Source of the DNA: SZAS-103 sp038226665
Lineage (GTDB): Bacteria > Pseudomonadota > Gammaproteobacteria > Xanthomonadales > Xanthomonadaceae
NCBI GenBank assembly: GCA_038226665.1
Contig: JBBRQI010000013.1
Coordinates: 15,524-79,523, forward strand
Direction: 5' to 3'
DNA: 64,000 bases
A model generated the notes under the pieces. The model saw only the letters and a list, made by a program, of their open reading frames with translations, was not told where the DNA came from and ran no database searches. The position numbers were made by a program, and so were the translations under genes. Positions 34,678 to 42,324 of this stretch are shown here, piece after piece (the first letter of the stretch is position 1; each line of letters begins with the position of its first letter).

Positions 34678-36537
34678 ATGACGACGCGCCTTCCAGTCTC
34701 GATCAAATTGCTGTTGCTCGCGGTCGCATGCGTCGTGCTGGTGTTCTTCAGCGGCCTGCTGCTGCGCGGCGCGCGGCTCGACCTCACCGCGAACAGGCTC
34801 TACACGCTGTCGCAAGGTACCGAACACATCCTGGCCAGCAACCGCGAACCGATCCGGCTGCAATTGTTCGCATCCGACCAGGCCATGCGCGACCTGCCAT
34901 CCTTGCGCACCTATGCGCAGCGCGTGCGTGAGCTGATCGAAGAGATTGCCGCGAAATCGAATGGACGCATCACCCTCGATATCGTCGATCCGATCGCGTA
35001 TTCCGACGCCGAGGACAAGGCATCAGGCTACGGATTGCAGGCGCTGCCGATCGGCACCGGCGGCGCGCCGGTGTATTTCGGGCTGGTCGCCACGAATACG
35101 CACGGCGCGCAGGCTGTCGATCCGTTCTTCGATCCGTCCAAGGAAGTCTTCCTCGAATACGACATCGACAAGCTCATCACGTCGTTGTCAAGCCGGCACA
35201 AGCCCGTCGTCGCGATGCTGTCGTCGTTGCAGAACGGGCCGAGCTTCGATGCGAACACCGGTCAAGTCCACGATGGCTGGGCGATGGACACCGAACTCTC
35301 GCGCCTGTACGAACTGCGTCGCCTGCAACCGAGCCTGACATCGATCGGCGACGGCGTCGATTTGCTGATCCTCATCCATCCCAGGAATCTTTCCGACGAT
35401 GTGTCGTACGCGATCGACCAGTTCGTGCTGCGCGGCGGTCGCCTGCTGGTGTTTGTCGATCCGTTTGCGGAATCCGATCCGGGTGCGCAGAACCCGCCGC
35501 AACTCCTTCCCGGCGGTGGACTCAGCCCGGGCGTGTCGTCTTCCCTAGACCGCCTGTTCAAGGCCTGGGGCGTCGCTTTCAATGCGGACATGGTCGTGCG
35601 CGATCCGCAGGACGCATTGCAGATACAGAACGACCCGCGGATGCAGCCAGTGTCGAACCCGGTGCTTATCGGATTGAACAAGGATGCACTGAACCAGAAC
35701 GACACCGTCTCGGCGCAACTCGATGCGCTGAATCTTGCGAGCGCCGGCGCGATCGAACTCGCGCCCCGCAGCCCGATGACGATGGAGCCGCTCGCGCAGA
35801 GCTCGACGAACGCGGATCTTGTCGCCACCAATCGCGTGCGTTTGCAGACCGATCCGAAGCAGTTGTCCGAGGGTTTTCATGCGACCGGGAAATCCTATGT
35901 GCTCGCCGCACGCCTGACCGGCAAGCCCGACAGCGCTTTCCCCGAGCGCACCGGGGCCAGGCACCTCACCGTTGCCCGCAATCCCGTCAACATCATCGTC
36001 GTCGCCGATACCGACATATTGACCGATCGGCTATGGGTGCACTCGCAGGATTTCTTCGGCCGCAAATTGCTCAACGCCTTCGCGAAGAACGGCGATTTCG
36101 TCGCGAACGCTGTCGACAATCTCGTGGGTACGCCCGACCTGATCGCGGTGCGCACGCGGCCCGGGTTCAATCGTCCGTTTACCCGCGTCGAGCAGCTCAA
36201 GCGCAAGGCCGACCAGCGCCTGCGCGGCAAGCAGGACGAACTACAGGCGCAACTGAAGTTGATGGAAGGCAAGCTGGCGGAATTGCAGCCCGACAAATCC
36301 GGCAACGCGGCGCAACAGCTCGATGCGCGCCAAGGCGCGGAGATCCGCGAGTTCCAGCAGCAACGCCAGCGTGTCCGTACCGAACTGCGCGGCGTGCAGG
36401 AACAACTCAATGCAAGCATCCACAAACTCGGCACGCAACTGAAGCTCATCGACATCCTCGGCGTGCCGTTGCTGCTGACGCTGGGCGCGCTGATCGTTGC
36501 GTGGCGGCGGCGACGTCCGCAACGCAATGCGATTTGA
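34678..36537 (+). CDS. GldG-like ABC-system auxiliary protein
   Basis: 619 residues. An N-terminal membrane helix (~8-28) is followed by RLDLTANRLYTLSQGTEHIL, the GldG start pattern, and a large extracytoplasmic domain with FDPSKEVFLEYDIDKLITSL and LLILIHPRNLSDDVSYAIDQ. A coiled coil lies at ~500-580 (long Gln/Glu/Lys stretch) and a second membrane helix near the end (IDILGVPLLLTLGALIVAWR), closed by an Arg-rich tail. It completes the ATPase-permease-auxiliary operon. Confidence 0.88.
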   Translation: MTTRLPVSIKLLLLAVACVVLVFFSGLLLRGARLDLTANRLYTLSQGTEHILASNREPIRLQLFASDQAMRDLPSLRTYAQRVRELIEEIAAKSNGRITLDIVDPIAYSDAEDKASGYGLQALPIGTGGAPVYFGLVATNTHGAQAVDPFFDPSKEVFLEYDIDKLITSLSSRHKPVVAMLSSLQNGPSFDANTGQVHDGWAMDTELSRLYELRRLQPSLTSIGDGVDLLILIHPRNLSDDVSYAIDQFVLRGGRLLVFVDPFAESDPGAQNPPQLLPGGGLSPGVSSSLDRLFKAWGVAFNADMVVRDPQDALQIQNDPRMQPVSNPVLIGLNKDALNQNDTVSAQLDALNLASAGAIELAPRSPMTMEPLAQSSTNADLVATNRVRLQTDPKQLSEGFHATGKSYVLAARLTGKPDSAFPERTGARHLTVARNPVNIIVVADTDILTDRLWVHSQDFFGRKLLNAFAKNGDFVANAVDNLVGTPDLIAVRTRPGFNRPFTRVEQLKRKADQRLRGKQDELQAQLKLMEGKLAELQPDKSGNAAQQLDARQGAEIREFQQQRQRVRTELRGVQEQLNASIHKLGTQLKLIDILGVPLLLTLGALIVAWRRRRPQRNAI

Positions 36538-36580
36538 TTCTCGCGCGAAGGCTGACTCCACGGTGACGGAGGCGTTGGTG

Positions 36581-36943
36581 ATGGACTCCACGGCGCGTTC
36601 GATGCGCGTGCTCGCGGGAATCGGCGCGCTCGCTTGCGGCGTCGCGATCGGCGTCAGCGCGTACGCAATGCATGGCGCGTTGGCGGCGAAAGATCACGAA
36701 CGCCTCGTCATTGCCGCGGTGTTCCTGTTCGCGCACGGACTCTCGCTCGCCGCGCTCGCACCCGGCACGCGCTCGCGCTTGCGGCAGGCGGGCCTGCTCA
36801 TTCTGATGATCGGCACCATCCTGTTCGCGGGCAGTCTCGTGCTCGCCGCATGGCTTGGCATCGCGCCCACGCTCGCGCCATTCGGCGGTAGCCTGTTGAT
36901 GCTGGGCTGGTTGTTGATCGGTGGGGATTTCCTGATTACATGA
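36581..36943 (+). CDS. DUF423 membrane protein
   Basis: 120 residues from ATG 36581, preceded by GGAGG about nine bases upstream. Four membrane helices. The DUF423 pattern GIGALACGVAIGVSAYAMHG and the terminal PFGGSLLMLGWLLIGGDF are clear. Earlier in-frame starts overlap the GldG gene end. It begins 43 bases after that stop and could share its transcript. Function unknown. Confidence 0.85.
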   Translation: MDSTARSMRVLAGIGALACGVAIGVSAYAMHGALAAKDHERLVIAAVFLFAHGLSLAALAPGTRSRLRQAGLLILMIGTILFAGSLVLAAWLGIAPTLAPFGGSLLMLGWLLIGGDFLIT

Positions 36944-36981
36944 AGCGATGAGCGGATAGATCGCTGACGAGGAGTGCGACG

Positions 36982-37707
36982 ATGGCGCGCTTGAGCCGTG
37001 GATTCGACGTCGACGCTGCGCACGCGCACCTGCGCAAGCGTGATCGCGCGCTTGCGAAATGGCTGCGCAAAGTCGAAGCCTTCGAGACGCCCGCGCGCTG
37101 GAAACAACGCTTCGATGTCACGGATGCGCTCGCGCGCGCGATCCTGTTCCAGCAACTCTCGGGCAAGGCCGCATCGACCATCGTCGGACGCGTCGAAGTC
37201 GCGACGCGCTCGAAATTGCTGCACCCGGAGGCATTCGCGCGCGCTGATGACGTGACGCTGCGCGCTTGCGGCGTGTCCGGCAACAAGCTGCTCGCGTTGC
37301 GCGACCTGTCCGCACGCGCGCTGCGTGGAGAAGTTCCTAGCACCATGCAGATGGCGCGCATGCACGATGACGAGATCATCGCCGCACTGAGCGCGGTGCG
37401 CGGCATCGGTGCTTGGACAGTGCAGATGATGCTGATGTTCCGTCTCGGCAGGCCCGATGTGTTGCCGGTGGACGACCTGGGCATCCGCAAGGGCGCGCAG
37501 ATCGTCGATGGTCTTGATGCGATGCCGACGCCGAAGGAACTGCTCGCGCGCGGTGAAGCGTGGGGGCCGTATCGAACGCTTGCGGGGATGTATTTATGGC
37601 GGATCGCCGATGCGGCGAAGCCGGTTGCGAAGAAGCCCGTAGCTGCTGCGAAGCAGTCCGTTGCTGTCAGGAAATCGACAAAACCTGTCAAGCGTTCACA
37701 GGAATGA
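36982..37707 (+). CDS. alkA: DNA-3-methyladenine glycosylase II (AlkA-type HhH-GPD) with Lys-rich tail
   Basis: 241 residues, the short form without the N-terminal AlkA domain or AdaA fusion. The helix-hairpin-helix is SAVRGIGAWTVQMMLMF (~137-153) and the catalytic Asp lies in VLPVDDLGIRKG (D164 or D165). It removes alkylated purines from DNA. The last ~30 residues (from ~211) are Lys/Ala/Val-rich with AKKPVAAAK and KPVKRS, like a histone-H1 tail, and may add non-specific DNA binding. The stop lies only a few bases from the first attC-like site of the cassette array. Confidence 0.9.
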   Translation: MARLSRGFDVDAAHAHLRKRDRALAKWLRKVEAFETPARWKQRFDVTDALARAILFQQLSGKAASTIVGRVEVATRSKLLHPEAFARADDVTLRACGVSGNKLLALRDLSARALRGEVPSTMQMARMHDDEIIAALSAVRGIGAWTVQMMLMFRLGRPDVLPVDDLGIRKGAQIVDGLDAMPTPKELLARGEAWGPYRTLAGMYLWRIADAAKPVAKKPVAAAKQSVAVRKSTKPVKRSQE

Positions 37708-37774
37708 AGTCGTTCCAGCGCCTTGCGTCTTGAGTGCCGAATGCACGTCCGGCTTGTATGAATTGTCAGGGTTA
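37708..37774 (-). repeat. attC-like site 4, distal end of the cassette array
   Basis: Read on the minus strand, the stop TAA (37772-37774) is followed directly by CCCTGACAATTCATACAAGC, matching the left half of an attC (CTAACAATTCATTCAAGC). A short spacer and CTCAAGACGCAAGGCGC follow, resembling the right half. The terminal GTTRRRY core is degraded. The site abuts the alkA 3' end and marks the edge of the array. Confidence 0.55.
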
Positions 37775-38104
37775 CGTGCCGACACATTGATCAGCGGGAT
37801 TCCACGGAATCTCTGTAGGCACATTCCAATACAGATCGACAATGACGCCCCTCTTGTCAACCATCACCGCGAGGTAGCGGACCAGCGGATCCCATTCGGT
37901 GATCCAGCTGACGATACGGCTTGAATGCAATATCCCGTCGCGCGTGGGAATGCCGAGCCGGGCTTCCAGTTCTGCCAGTGACGTGTGGCACAGCACAATC
38001 GACTGTGCCGCACCTGCGCCATCCAGAACAGGCCGCATGTTTTTTTTCGCAAAAGCAGCGCAAGGCACTAATAGCAATAGGGCAAATATCAACCAGTGCT
38101 TCAT
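37772..38104 (-). CDS. Cassette-borne small secreted protein of unknown function
   Basis: 110 residues with a clear signal peptide (KHWLIFALLLLVPCAAFA, ~2-19). The mature part contains IVLCHTSLAELEARLGIPTR and RYLAVMVDKRGVIVDLYWN. That layout resembles small periplasmic proteins of the SmpA/BamE-like shape, but no family is recognised. The gene is flanked on both sides by attC-like sequence and shares its orientation and lower GC with the next three genes. Confidence 0.6.
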   Translation of the reverse strand: MKHWLIFALLLLVPCAAFAKKNMRPVLDGAGAAQSIVLCHTSLAELEARLGIPTRDGILHSSRIVSWITEWDPLVRYLAVMVDKRGVIVDLYWNVPTEIPWNPADQCVGT

Positions 38105-38196
38105 GGGACCTCGTTGATTGTTCGTGGGCTCTATTGCCTGAAATAAGCGACTTGCGGAAGAGGCGTCCGCTGGAGTGAATTCTCAGCCGTTAAGCG
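38105..38196 (-). repeat. attC-like site 3
   Basis: On the minus strand GCTTAAC (RYYYAAC core, overlapping the last codons of the preceding gene) is followed by GAGAATTCACTCCAGCGGAC, an attC left half. CGCTTATTTCAGGCAATAGA follows, resembling a right half with a damaged GTTRRRY core. The start of the 37772-38104 gene follows within 35 bases. Confidence 0.5.
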
Positions 38197-38500
38197 ACAC
38201 AACCAACGCAACAGCAAATGCAACGGCACACAATACGGCCCACCAACCAGCCGCCCGGCCAGTAGGAAAGCAAAGCGCTAGCGGCATCAAGCCCAACGCG
38301 ATATAGACGTAACCCATCGAGATGGCGCGTGGCCCATCCATGATCACTTCGATATTCCTTCGAGAATTATGGCCGTAGTAATGCTCTGAGACCACGGCAT
38401 ACAGACCAAGTCCCACTACAACGAAGGCAATCAGGACGGCCATCAAGCGAGCGATGCGCAGATCTCGTGCTGGTGTGAAAGACTGCGGGTCAATGCCCAT
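38183..38500 (-). CDS. Cassette-borne small membrane protein
   Basis: 105 residues with three membrane helices (RLMAVLIAFVVVGLGLYAVV ~18-37, ~60-78, and WWAVLCAVAFAVALVVSL ~85-103). No family recognised. The ATG lies 16 bases after an intact GTTAGCC core, the usual distance between the recombination point and the start of an integron cassette gene, and its 3' end runs into another attC-like site. Confidence 0.6.
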   Translation of the reverse strand: MGIDPQSFTPARDLRIARLMAVLIAFVVVGLGLYAVVSEHYYGHNSRRNIEVIMDGPRAISMGYVYIALGLMPLALCFPTGRAAGWWAVLCAVAFAVALVVSLNG

Positions 38501-38515
38501 GATCGCTCCGTTTAT

Positions 38516-38602
38516 GGCTAACGCCGTAATGAAACCGGACCGCCCAGGAAACTCAGATGGAGTCTTGAAGTCGCGAAGCGGGTTCGTCTTGAATGTATTG
38601 TC
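38516..38602 (-). repeat. attC-like site 2
   Basis: On the minus strand an attC-like left half (ACAATACATTCAAGACGAAC followed by CCGCTTCGCG) and a broken right half precede a GGCGTTAGCC core at 38516-38525, after which the next cassette gene starts. The ~40 extra bases between suggest that a lost cassette or a fusion of two sites lies here. Confidence 0.5.
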
Positions 38603-38674
38603 CCCGCGTCACAAGACGCTGCATATTACTTGGATATGCATCAAAAGCAGCGCCTTTAGTGATGGGGCTGCGGC

Positions 38675-39049
38675 TCAGTCGATGAATGCCCAGGTGTCCG
38701 CACCATCGAAACGGCGAATCTGAACTGACTCTTGAAGACGCGGATCAAAGTTGTTGAGGTTGACACCATGCTTTCCGCCGGATTCCGGCGCGAGTGGCTC
38801 CCAATGCGTAGCGCACCCGCAGATCTTGCAACGCACAGTACGCAGCGTCTTGTCGCCGCAGATATACTCGGCGGTGTTCTCCGGGTGTCCCTCCACCTGG
38901 ACCGTCCCGAACTCGTAGTACGCCCATAGTCCGCCGAGACGCCTGCAGAGGGAGCAGTTGCACTTGGTCGCCTTCTCGGGCGCTGACGGAAGCGTGAGGC
39001 GAACTGCCCCGCAGTGACATGATCCTTGTAGCTGTTGATTCTCGACCAT
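38675..39049 (-). CDS. GFA-family protein (glutathione-dependent formaldehyde-activating enzyme-like)
   Basis: 124 residues from ATG 39049. The zinc-binding CxC and CxxC pairs are all present: GSCHCGAVRL, KCNCSLCRRLGG and VRCKICGCATHW. GFA proteins bind glutathione-linked small molecules; most members are of unknown substrate and are frequent integron cargo. The in-frame extension to 39640 runs back through the attC-like site and the next gene and is rejected. The gene lies between attC-like sites 1 and 2. Confidence 0.88.
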   Translation of the reverse strand: MVENQQLQGSCHCGAVRLTLPSAPEKATKCNCSLCRRLGGLWAYYEFGTVQVEGHPENTAEYICGDKTLRTVRCKICGCATHWEPLAPESGGKHGVNLNNFDPRLQESVQIRRFDGADTWAFID

Positions 39050-39072
39050 GGTGGACTCGCTCGGATTCTTGT

Positions 39073-39105
39073 GCCGTCTAACGCGCGAATGAATTGTTAG
39101 ACGGC
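39073..39105. repeat. attC-like site 1, collapsed to a short perfect inverted repeat
   Basis: GCCGTCTAAC (39073-39082) and GTTAGACGGC (39096-39105) are perfect 10-base arms holding the two attC core motifs RYYYAAC and GTTRRRY. On the minus strand the middle reads AATTCATTCGCGC, an attC left half whose centre is missing. The stop of the DUF6326 gene lies inside the left core, as is typical of cassettes. Confidence 0.65.
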
Positions 39106-39516
39106 GCTCTCTGCGGTCGGCCATTTCCATGCATACCACACGACCAACGCCGAAAGCACCGTCTCTATTGCCGCGAAGAGTTTGTAGAAATACCAGCCTG
39201 CCGAATATGTGAGCATAGCCATTAACAAGGTGAAGAAGACCCCAAACACGATGTTGGCAACTTTGCTGAAGCGGGCAGGCAGCGCGACGGACAGGAAGAT
39301 CATGAGGCTCGGGATTGCCATAAGTAAGGATGTTCCCACCAAGACACCTTGCGTTACGACCCCGAGTGGAAGCATTTTTCCTTGCGTCATGCTTTCTAAC
39401 TTGCCTGGCGTGTAGAGCTCGAAGTAGTCGCAGTAGATGTAGCAAAACATGGTAGTTGTCCACAATGCGCTGAGCTTCAGTCGTATGTGAATGGGCAAAT
39501 CTGCGAGTCGTTTCAT
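39097..39516 (-). CDS. DUF6326-like four-helix membrane protein, first cassette
   Basis: 139 residues, four membrane helices. It opens RLADLPIHIRLKLSALWTTT and continues MFCYIYCDYFELYTPGKLES, the DUF6326 pattern. The start lies 4 bases after a GTTAGAC core (39521-39527 read on minus), exactly where a cassette gene begins after recombination, and the stop sits in the next core. Function unknown. Confidence 0.8.
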   Translation of the reverse strand: MKRLADLPIHIRLKLSALWTTTMFCYIYCDYFELYTPGKLESMTQGKMLPLGVVTQGVLVGTSLLMAIPSLMIFLSVALPARFSKVANIVFGVFFTLLMAMLTYSAGWYFYKLFAAIETVLSALVVWYAWKWPTAESAV

Positions 39517-39520
39517 AGCC

Positions 39521-39570
39521 GTCTAACGCCAAATCGAGCCCCGGAAGCGGGGTATTGCGCCGTATGGTTC
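39521..39570 (-). repeat. attC-like right half at the proximal end of the array
   Basis: On the minus strand the hairpin CCCCGCTTCCGGGG is followed by CTCGATTTGGCGTTAGAC, ending in the GTTAGAC core (39521-39527). The left half is not recognisable. It lies between the M15 peptidase stop (39589) and the first cassette gene. Confidence 0.55.
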
Positions 39571-39588
39571 GCTTACGGCGGGTTCTGG

Positions 39589-40389
39589 TCAAGCAGGTAT
39601 GCTTCCACGTGCTGGCGATCCATTGTGCCGCCAATGCCACGGTTCGTACGTGATGCCATGCGGATTGTCACGCGGATAACTGAGGGTGAAACCGAAGTCG
39701 GTTGCACGATGCATCAGCCATGCGAATGCGGGCGTGGACTCGAACCTTTCCTCGGCGGGCGGTTCGCCGAGCGTGCCGATGTCGATCGCGCGGCCGGAAT
39801 GGTGCTCGCTGTAACCGGGCGCGGCATTGACCGAGAGGATCTGTTCCACCGTCTGCCCGCGCGCGAGCTTGCGTTTGAAAATGCCGAGTTGGTACGCATG
39901 GCTGCGGTAGCCTGAGATTGCGTCGATTTGCACGCCGTCAAACAACGCGGCCTCGCACATGCGTCGCCATGCGCGCGCGGCGGGCGCGAGCAGCCACAAC
40001 GGTCGCTGGTATCGATCACGTCCGGCATAGGCGAGTCCGGCGGGTTCGGGCACCGGCTGCAACGCGTGCGCGTCGCCGTAATCTTCGGGGATGCCGAGTG
40101 CGGCGTAGGGCGGCGCATGCTCGTCGAGTTCGACTTCAATGCCGAATCCACGCGCGACCGCTCGCAGCGCGTCGCCGATGCCGTTGTGTGGCGATATCGC
40201 AGCGGGGTCGAGCGGTTGCAAGGATTCGGCGTCAAGTGCGGCTAGAAAACGTCCGTCGGATTTGCGCCGAAGCAACCAGTCGGATTGCGCAAGCCGGCGC
40301 GCTGTCGCATTGCCGCGCGCACGTGCGAGCCACGCGGGGATCGCTTCGACGTGCTCGGTATTGATCAGCCGCTGTTCGCGCAGGCGCAT
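39589..40389 (-). CDS. M15B-type D-alanyl-D-alanine carboxypeptidase (VanY/LdcB-like)
   Basis: 266 residues. The LAS metallopeptidase motifs are complete: ISGYRSHAYQLGIF, the zinc-binding SEHHSGRAIDIG (His and Asp ligands) and YEPWHWR with the third His. The ~80 N-terminal residues form an extra domain of unknown role. No signal peptide is seen from this start, so it may act in the cytoplasm or use an unrecognised export route. It trims D-Ala from peptidoglycan stem peptides. Gene alone on the minus strand. Confidence 0.88.
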   Translation of the reverse strand: MRLREQRLINTEHVEAIPAWLARARGNATARRLAQSDWLLRRKSDGRFLAALDAESLQPLDPAAISPHNGIGDALRAVARGFGIEVELDEHAPPYAALGIPEDYGDAHALQPVPEPAGLAYAGRDRYQRPLWLLAPAARAWRRMCEAALFDGVQIDAISGYRSHAYQLGIFKRKLARGQTVEQILSVNAAPGYSEHHSGRAIDIGTLGEPPAEERFESTPAFAWLMHRATDFGFTLSYPRDNPHGITYEPWHWRHNGSPARGSIPA

Positions 40390-40420
40390 GTGTGCAGCTT
40401 AGCCGCGTGCGCGAAGCCCG

Positions 40421-40951
40421 TCATCCGCCGCGCAGCGCATCCAGCAATTCGGTCGGTCGTTCCGCACTCAGCAGTAGCGCGCCGCCTGCATGCAAGGGCA
40501 GCAGAACGACGCGTTGGCGGTCGGTGATCAGGCAGAACAAGCTGGTCCAGTTGCGGCTGCGGAACCAGCCGGCGCGCAGGTAGGGCAGGCCGAAACCATT
40601 GGTTCTAAGCCACGGTCGCCATTCGCTTCGCTCGCGCAAGTTGAGCACGCGCGCCTTGGCGAGGTCGATGTCCTGCACCGGCACGCGCCGGCGATAGAAG
40701 GTTGCGAGCACCTCAAGGACGCCATCGCCGAGCGCAATCGTGCGGCGTTGCGCGGCCCATCCCAGGAAGACGCCAAGAATCAGGAAGATCGTCGTATTCG
40801 CTGCGACGATGACCAGCATCACCCGGCCATGAGCATGGACGCCGACAGTGATCGCGATCATCAGCGCAATCAGCATCGGAATTGCCAGCATGAGCGCGAG
40901 CAACCAGCGTGGATCGTGCGGTGGCTTGGTTACGGTGAAATTCTTGCGCAT
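40421..40951 (-). CDS. Two-helix membrane protein with PH-like soluble domain
   Basis: 176 residues from ATG 40951, preceded by GGAAAG ten bases upstream; an ATG at 40969 is the alternative. Two membrane helices (~15-36, 42-62) are followed by a beta-rich domain with IALGDGVLEVLATFYRRRVP and RQRVVLLPLHAGGALLLSAE, the layout of bacterial PH-like (YdbT-type) proteins. It lies upstream of the M15 gene and downstream of the RHH and SPFH genes, all on one strand. Confidence 0.65.
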   Translation of the reverse strand: MRKNFTVTKPPHDPRWLLALMLAIPMLIALMIAITVGVHAHGRVMLVIVAANTTIFLILGVFLGWAAQRRTIALGDGVLEVLATFYRRRVPVQDIDLAKARVLNLRERSEWRPWLRTNGFGLPYLRAGWFRSRNWTSLFCLITDRQRVVLLPLHAGGALLLSAERPTELLDALRGG

Positions 40952-41005
40952 GGCGGTTGGGCTTTCCATGAATGCTGCGGCAATGGGCGAGTCGCATGTG
41001 CTCGG

Positions 41006-41185
41006 TCAATCGGATTTCGTGCTGTCGGCGTCCGACTTCGACAGCCGCTTGGCTTTGCGCAATGCCTCACGCAGGACATATTCGATCTGCGCATTGACCG
41101 AGCGCAAGTCATCGTCCGCCCAGCGCTGCATGGCTTGCAGCACGTCGGCATTGATGCGCAACGGGTAGGCTTTCTTTTCAGCCAT
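41006..41185 (-). CDS. Arc/RHH-type DNA-binding protein (59 residues)
   Basis: ATG 41185 opens a 59-residue frame starting AEKKAYPLRINADVLQAMQR and ending at TGA 41006. The strand KKAYPLRIN followed by a helix and DDDLRSVNAQIEYVLREALR is the ribbon-helix-helix (Arc/MetJ) fold. The C-terminus is Lys/Asp/Ser-rich. It lies between the SPFH gene and the membrane protein gene on the same strand. It may regulate that pair or act as a lone antitoxin-like protein; no toxin gene is adjacent. Confidence 0.78.
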   Translation of the reverse strand: MAEKKAYPLRINADVLQAMQRWADDDLRSVNAQIEYVLREALRKAKRLSKSDADSTKSD

Positions 41186-41332
41186 CAGATCGTCCGAAAG
41201 AAATCAGGGAGACGGGGGCTGGGTGCATTTCTTCAAAAGTCCGCAACGGGATGTGCGGTTTTGCTGGCAGCAAGAGTGTCGACTGTTGGTATGCGCACAC
41301 TCGTGGGAGCACGGCGCACATGGATGTGCGCA

Positions 41333-42199
41333 TCAATACAGTGTGCCGGCATTGACCACCGGCTGCGCCGGACGCTCGGAGCACAACACGACGAGCAGGT
41401 TGCTGACCATCGTCGCGCGGCGTTCCTCGTCGAGATCAGCCAGGCCTTTTTCCTTGAGTTGCGCGAGCGCCATCTCGACCATGCTCACTGCGCCGAACAC
41501 GATGCGGCTGCGCGCGGCGACCACTGCGCTTGCCTGCTGACGCTGCAGCATCGCCTGGGCGATTTCCTGCGCGTAGGCGAGGTGGCTGATGCGCGCTTCG
41601 ATCATCGCAACGCCAGCCTGGCCCAAACGTTCCTTGAGCTGTTCCATCAGGTGGTGCGATATCTCGACCGGATGGCTGCGCAGCGAAACCGTGTTCGCGT
41701 CGTCGTGGTTGTCGTACGGATAACTCGTCGCCATCTGCCGCAGTGCGGATTCGGCTTGGATGTGAACGTAGCTTTCGTAGTCGTCGACGTTGTAAACGGC
41801 TTCGGCCGAGTCCACGACCTGCCAGACGATCACCGCGCCGATCTCGATCGGGCTGCCTTCGAGTTCGTTGACCTTGAGTTTGCTGGTCTCGAAATTGCGG
41901 ATGCGCAGGCTGATTTTTTTCGCCGCGTAGAACGGATTGGTGAAGCGCAGGCCGGCCTCGCGCGCGGTGCCGATATATTTGCCGAACAGGCTCAGCACGA
42001 CGGCCTGGTTCGGCTCGATGTTGAAGAAGCCGCCGAAGCAGAGCAACAGTCCCGCGCCGACAACCATCGCGCCGGCAATCAGCAGGATGTTGGTGGTGGT
42101 GGCGCCGACGGAGAACAGCCAGCCGTCGACCAGCAGCAGGGCGAGGATGACCAGCAGGGTCGGGATGCCGGATGCGGTGGTGATGGTGCGCTCTTGCAT
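41333..42199 (-). CDS. SPFH/band-7 (prohibitin-like) membrane protein
   Basis: 288 residues from ATG 42199. Two N-terminal membrane helices (~11-60) lead to FNIEPNQAVVLSLFGKYIGT, the SPFH start. A band-7 fold with VDSAEAVYNVDDYESYVHIQ and a C-terminal coiled coil (AQEIAQAMLQRQQASAVVAA) follow. Such proteins scaffold membrane microdomains. The open frame to 42838 is a shadow of the next gene. A perfect hairpin (41314-41331) follows the stop without a T run. Confidence 0.88.
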   Translation of the reverse strand: MQERTITTASGIPTLLVILALLLVDGWLFSVGATTTNILLIAGAMVVGAGLLLCFGGFFNIEPNQAVVLSLFGKYIGTAREAGLRFTNPFYAAKKISLRIRNFETSKLKVNELEGSPIEIGAVIVWQVVDSAEAVYNVDDYESYVHIQAESALRQMATSYPYDNHDDANTVSLRSHPVEISHHLMEQLKERLGQAGVAMIEARISHLAYAQEIAQAMLQRQQASAVVAARSRIVFGAVSMVEMALAQLKEKGLADLDEERRATMVSNLLVVLCSERPAQPVVNAGTLY

Positions 42200-42324
42200 G
42201 GTCGTGCTCCGATTGAAGCGTGCGCACGTGCTTGTGCGGGCTGGAGCAAACGATATCAAAAACATATCAAATTGCAACAGACGGTTGCCTCCGCTTCCGG
42301 AAAAACAATCCGTTGCGAATGGAA

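Noticed and set aside
41314..41331. Hairpin GCGCACAT-GG-ATGTGCGC after the SPFH stop as a terminator
   Set aside because: The stem is perfect but no T run follows on the minus strand, so only a weak structure can be claimed.
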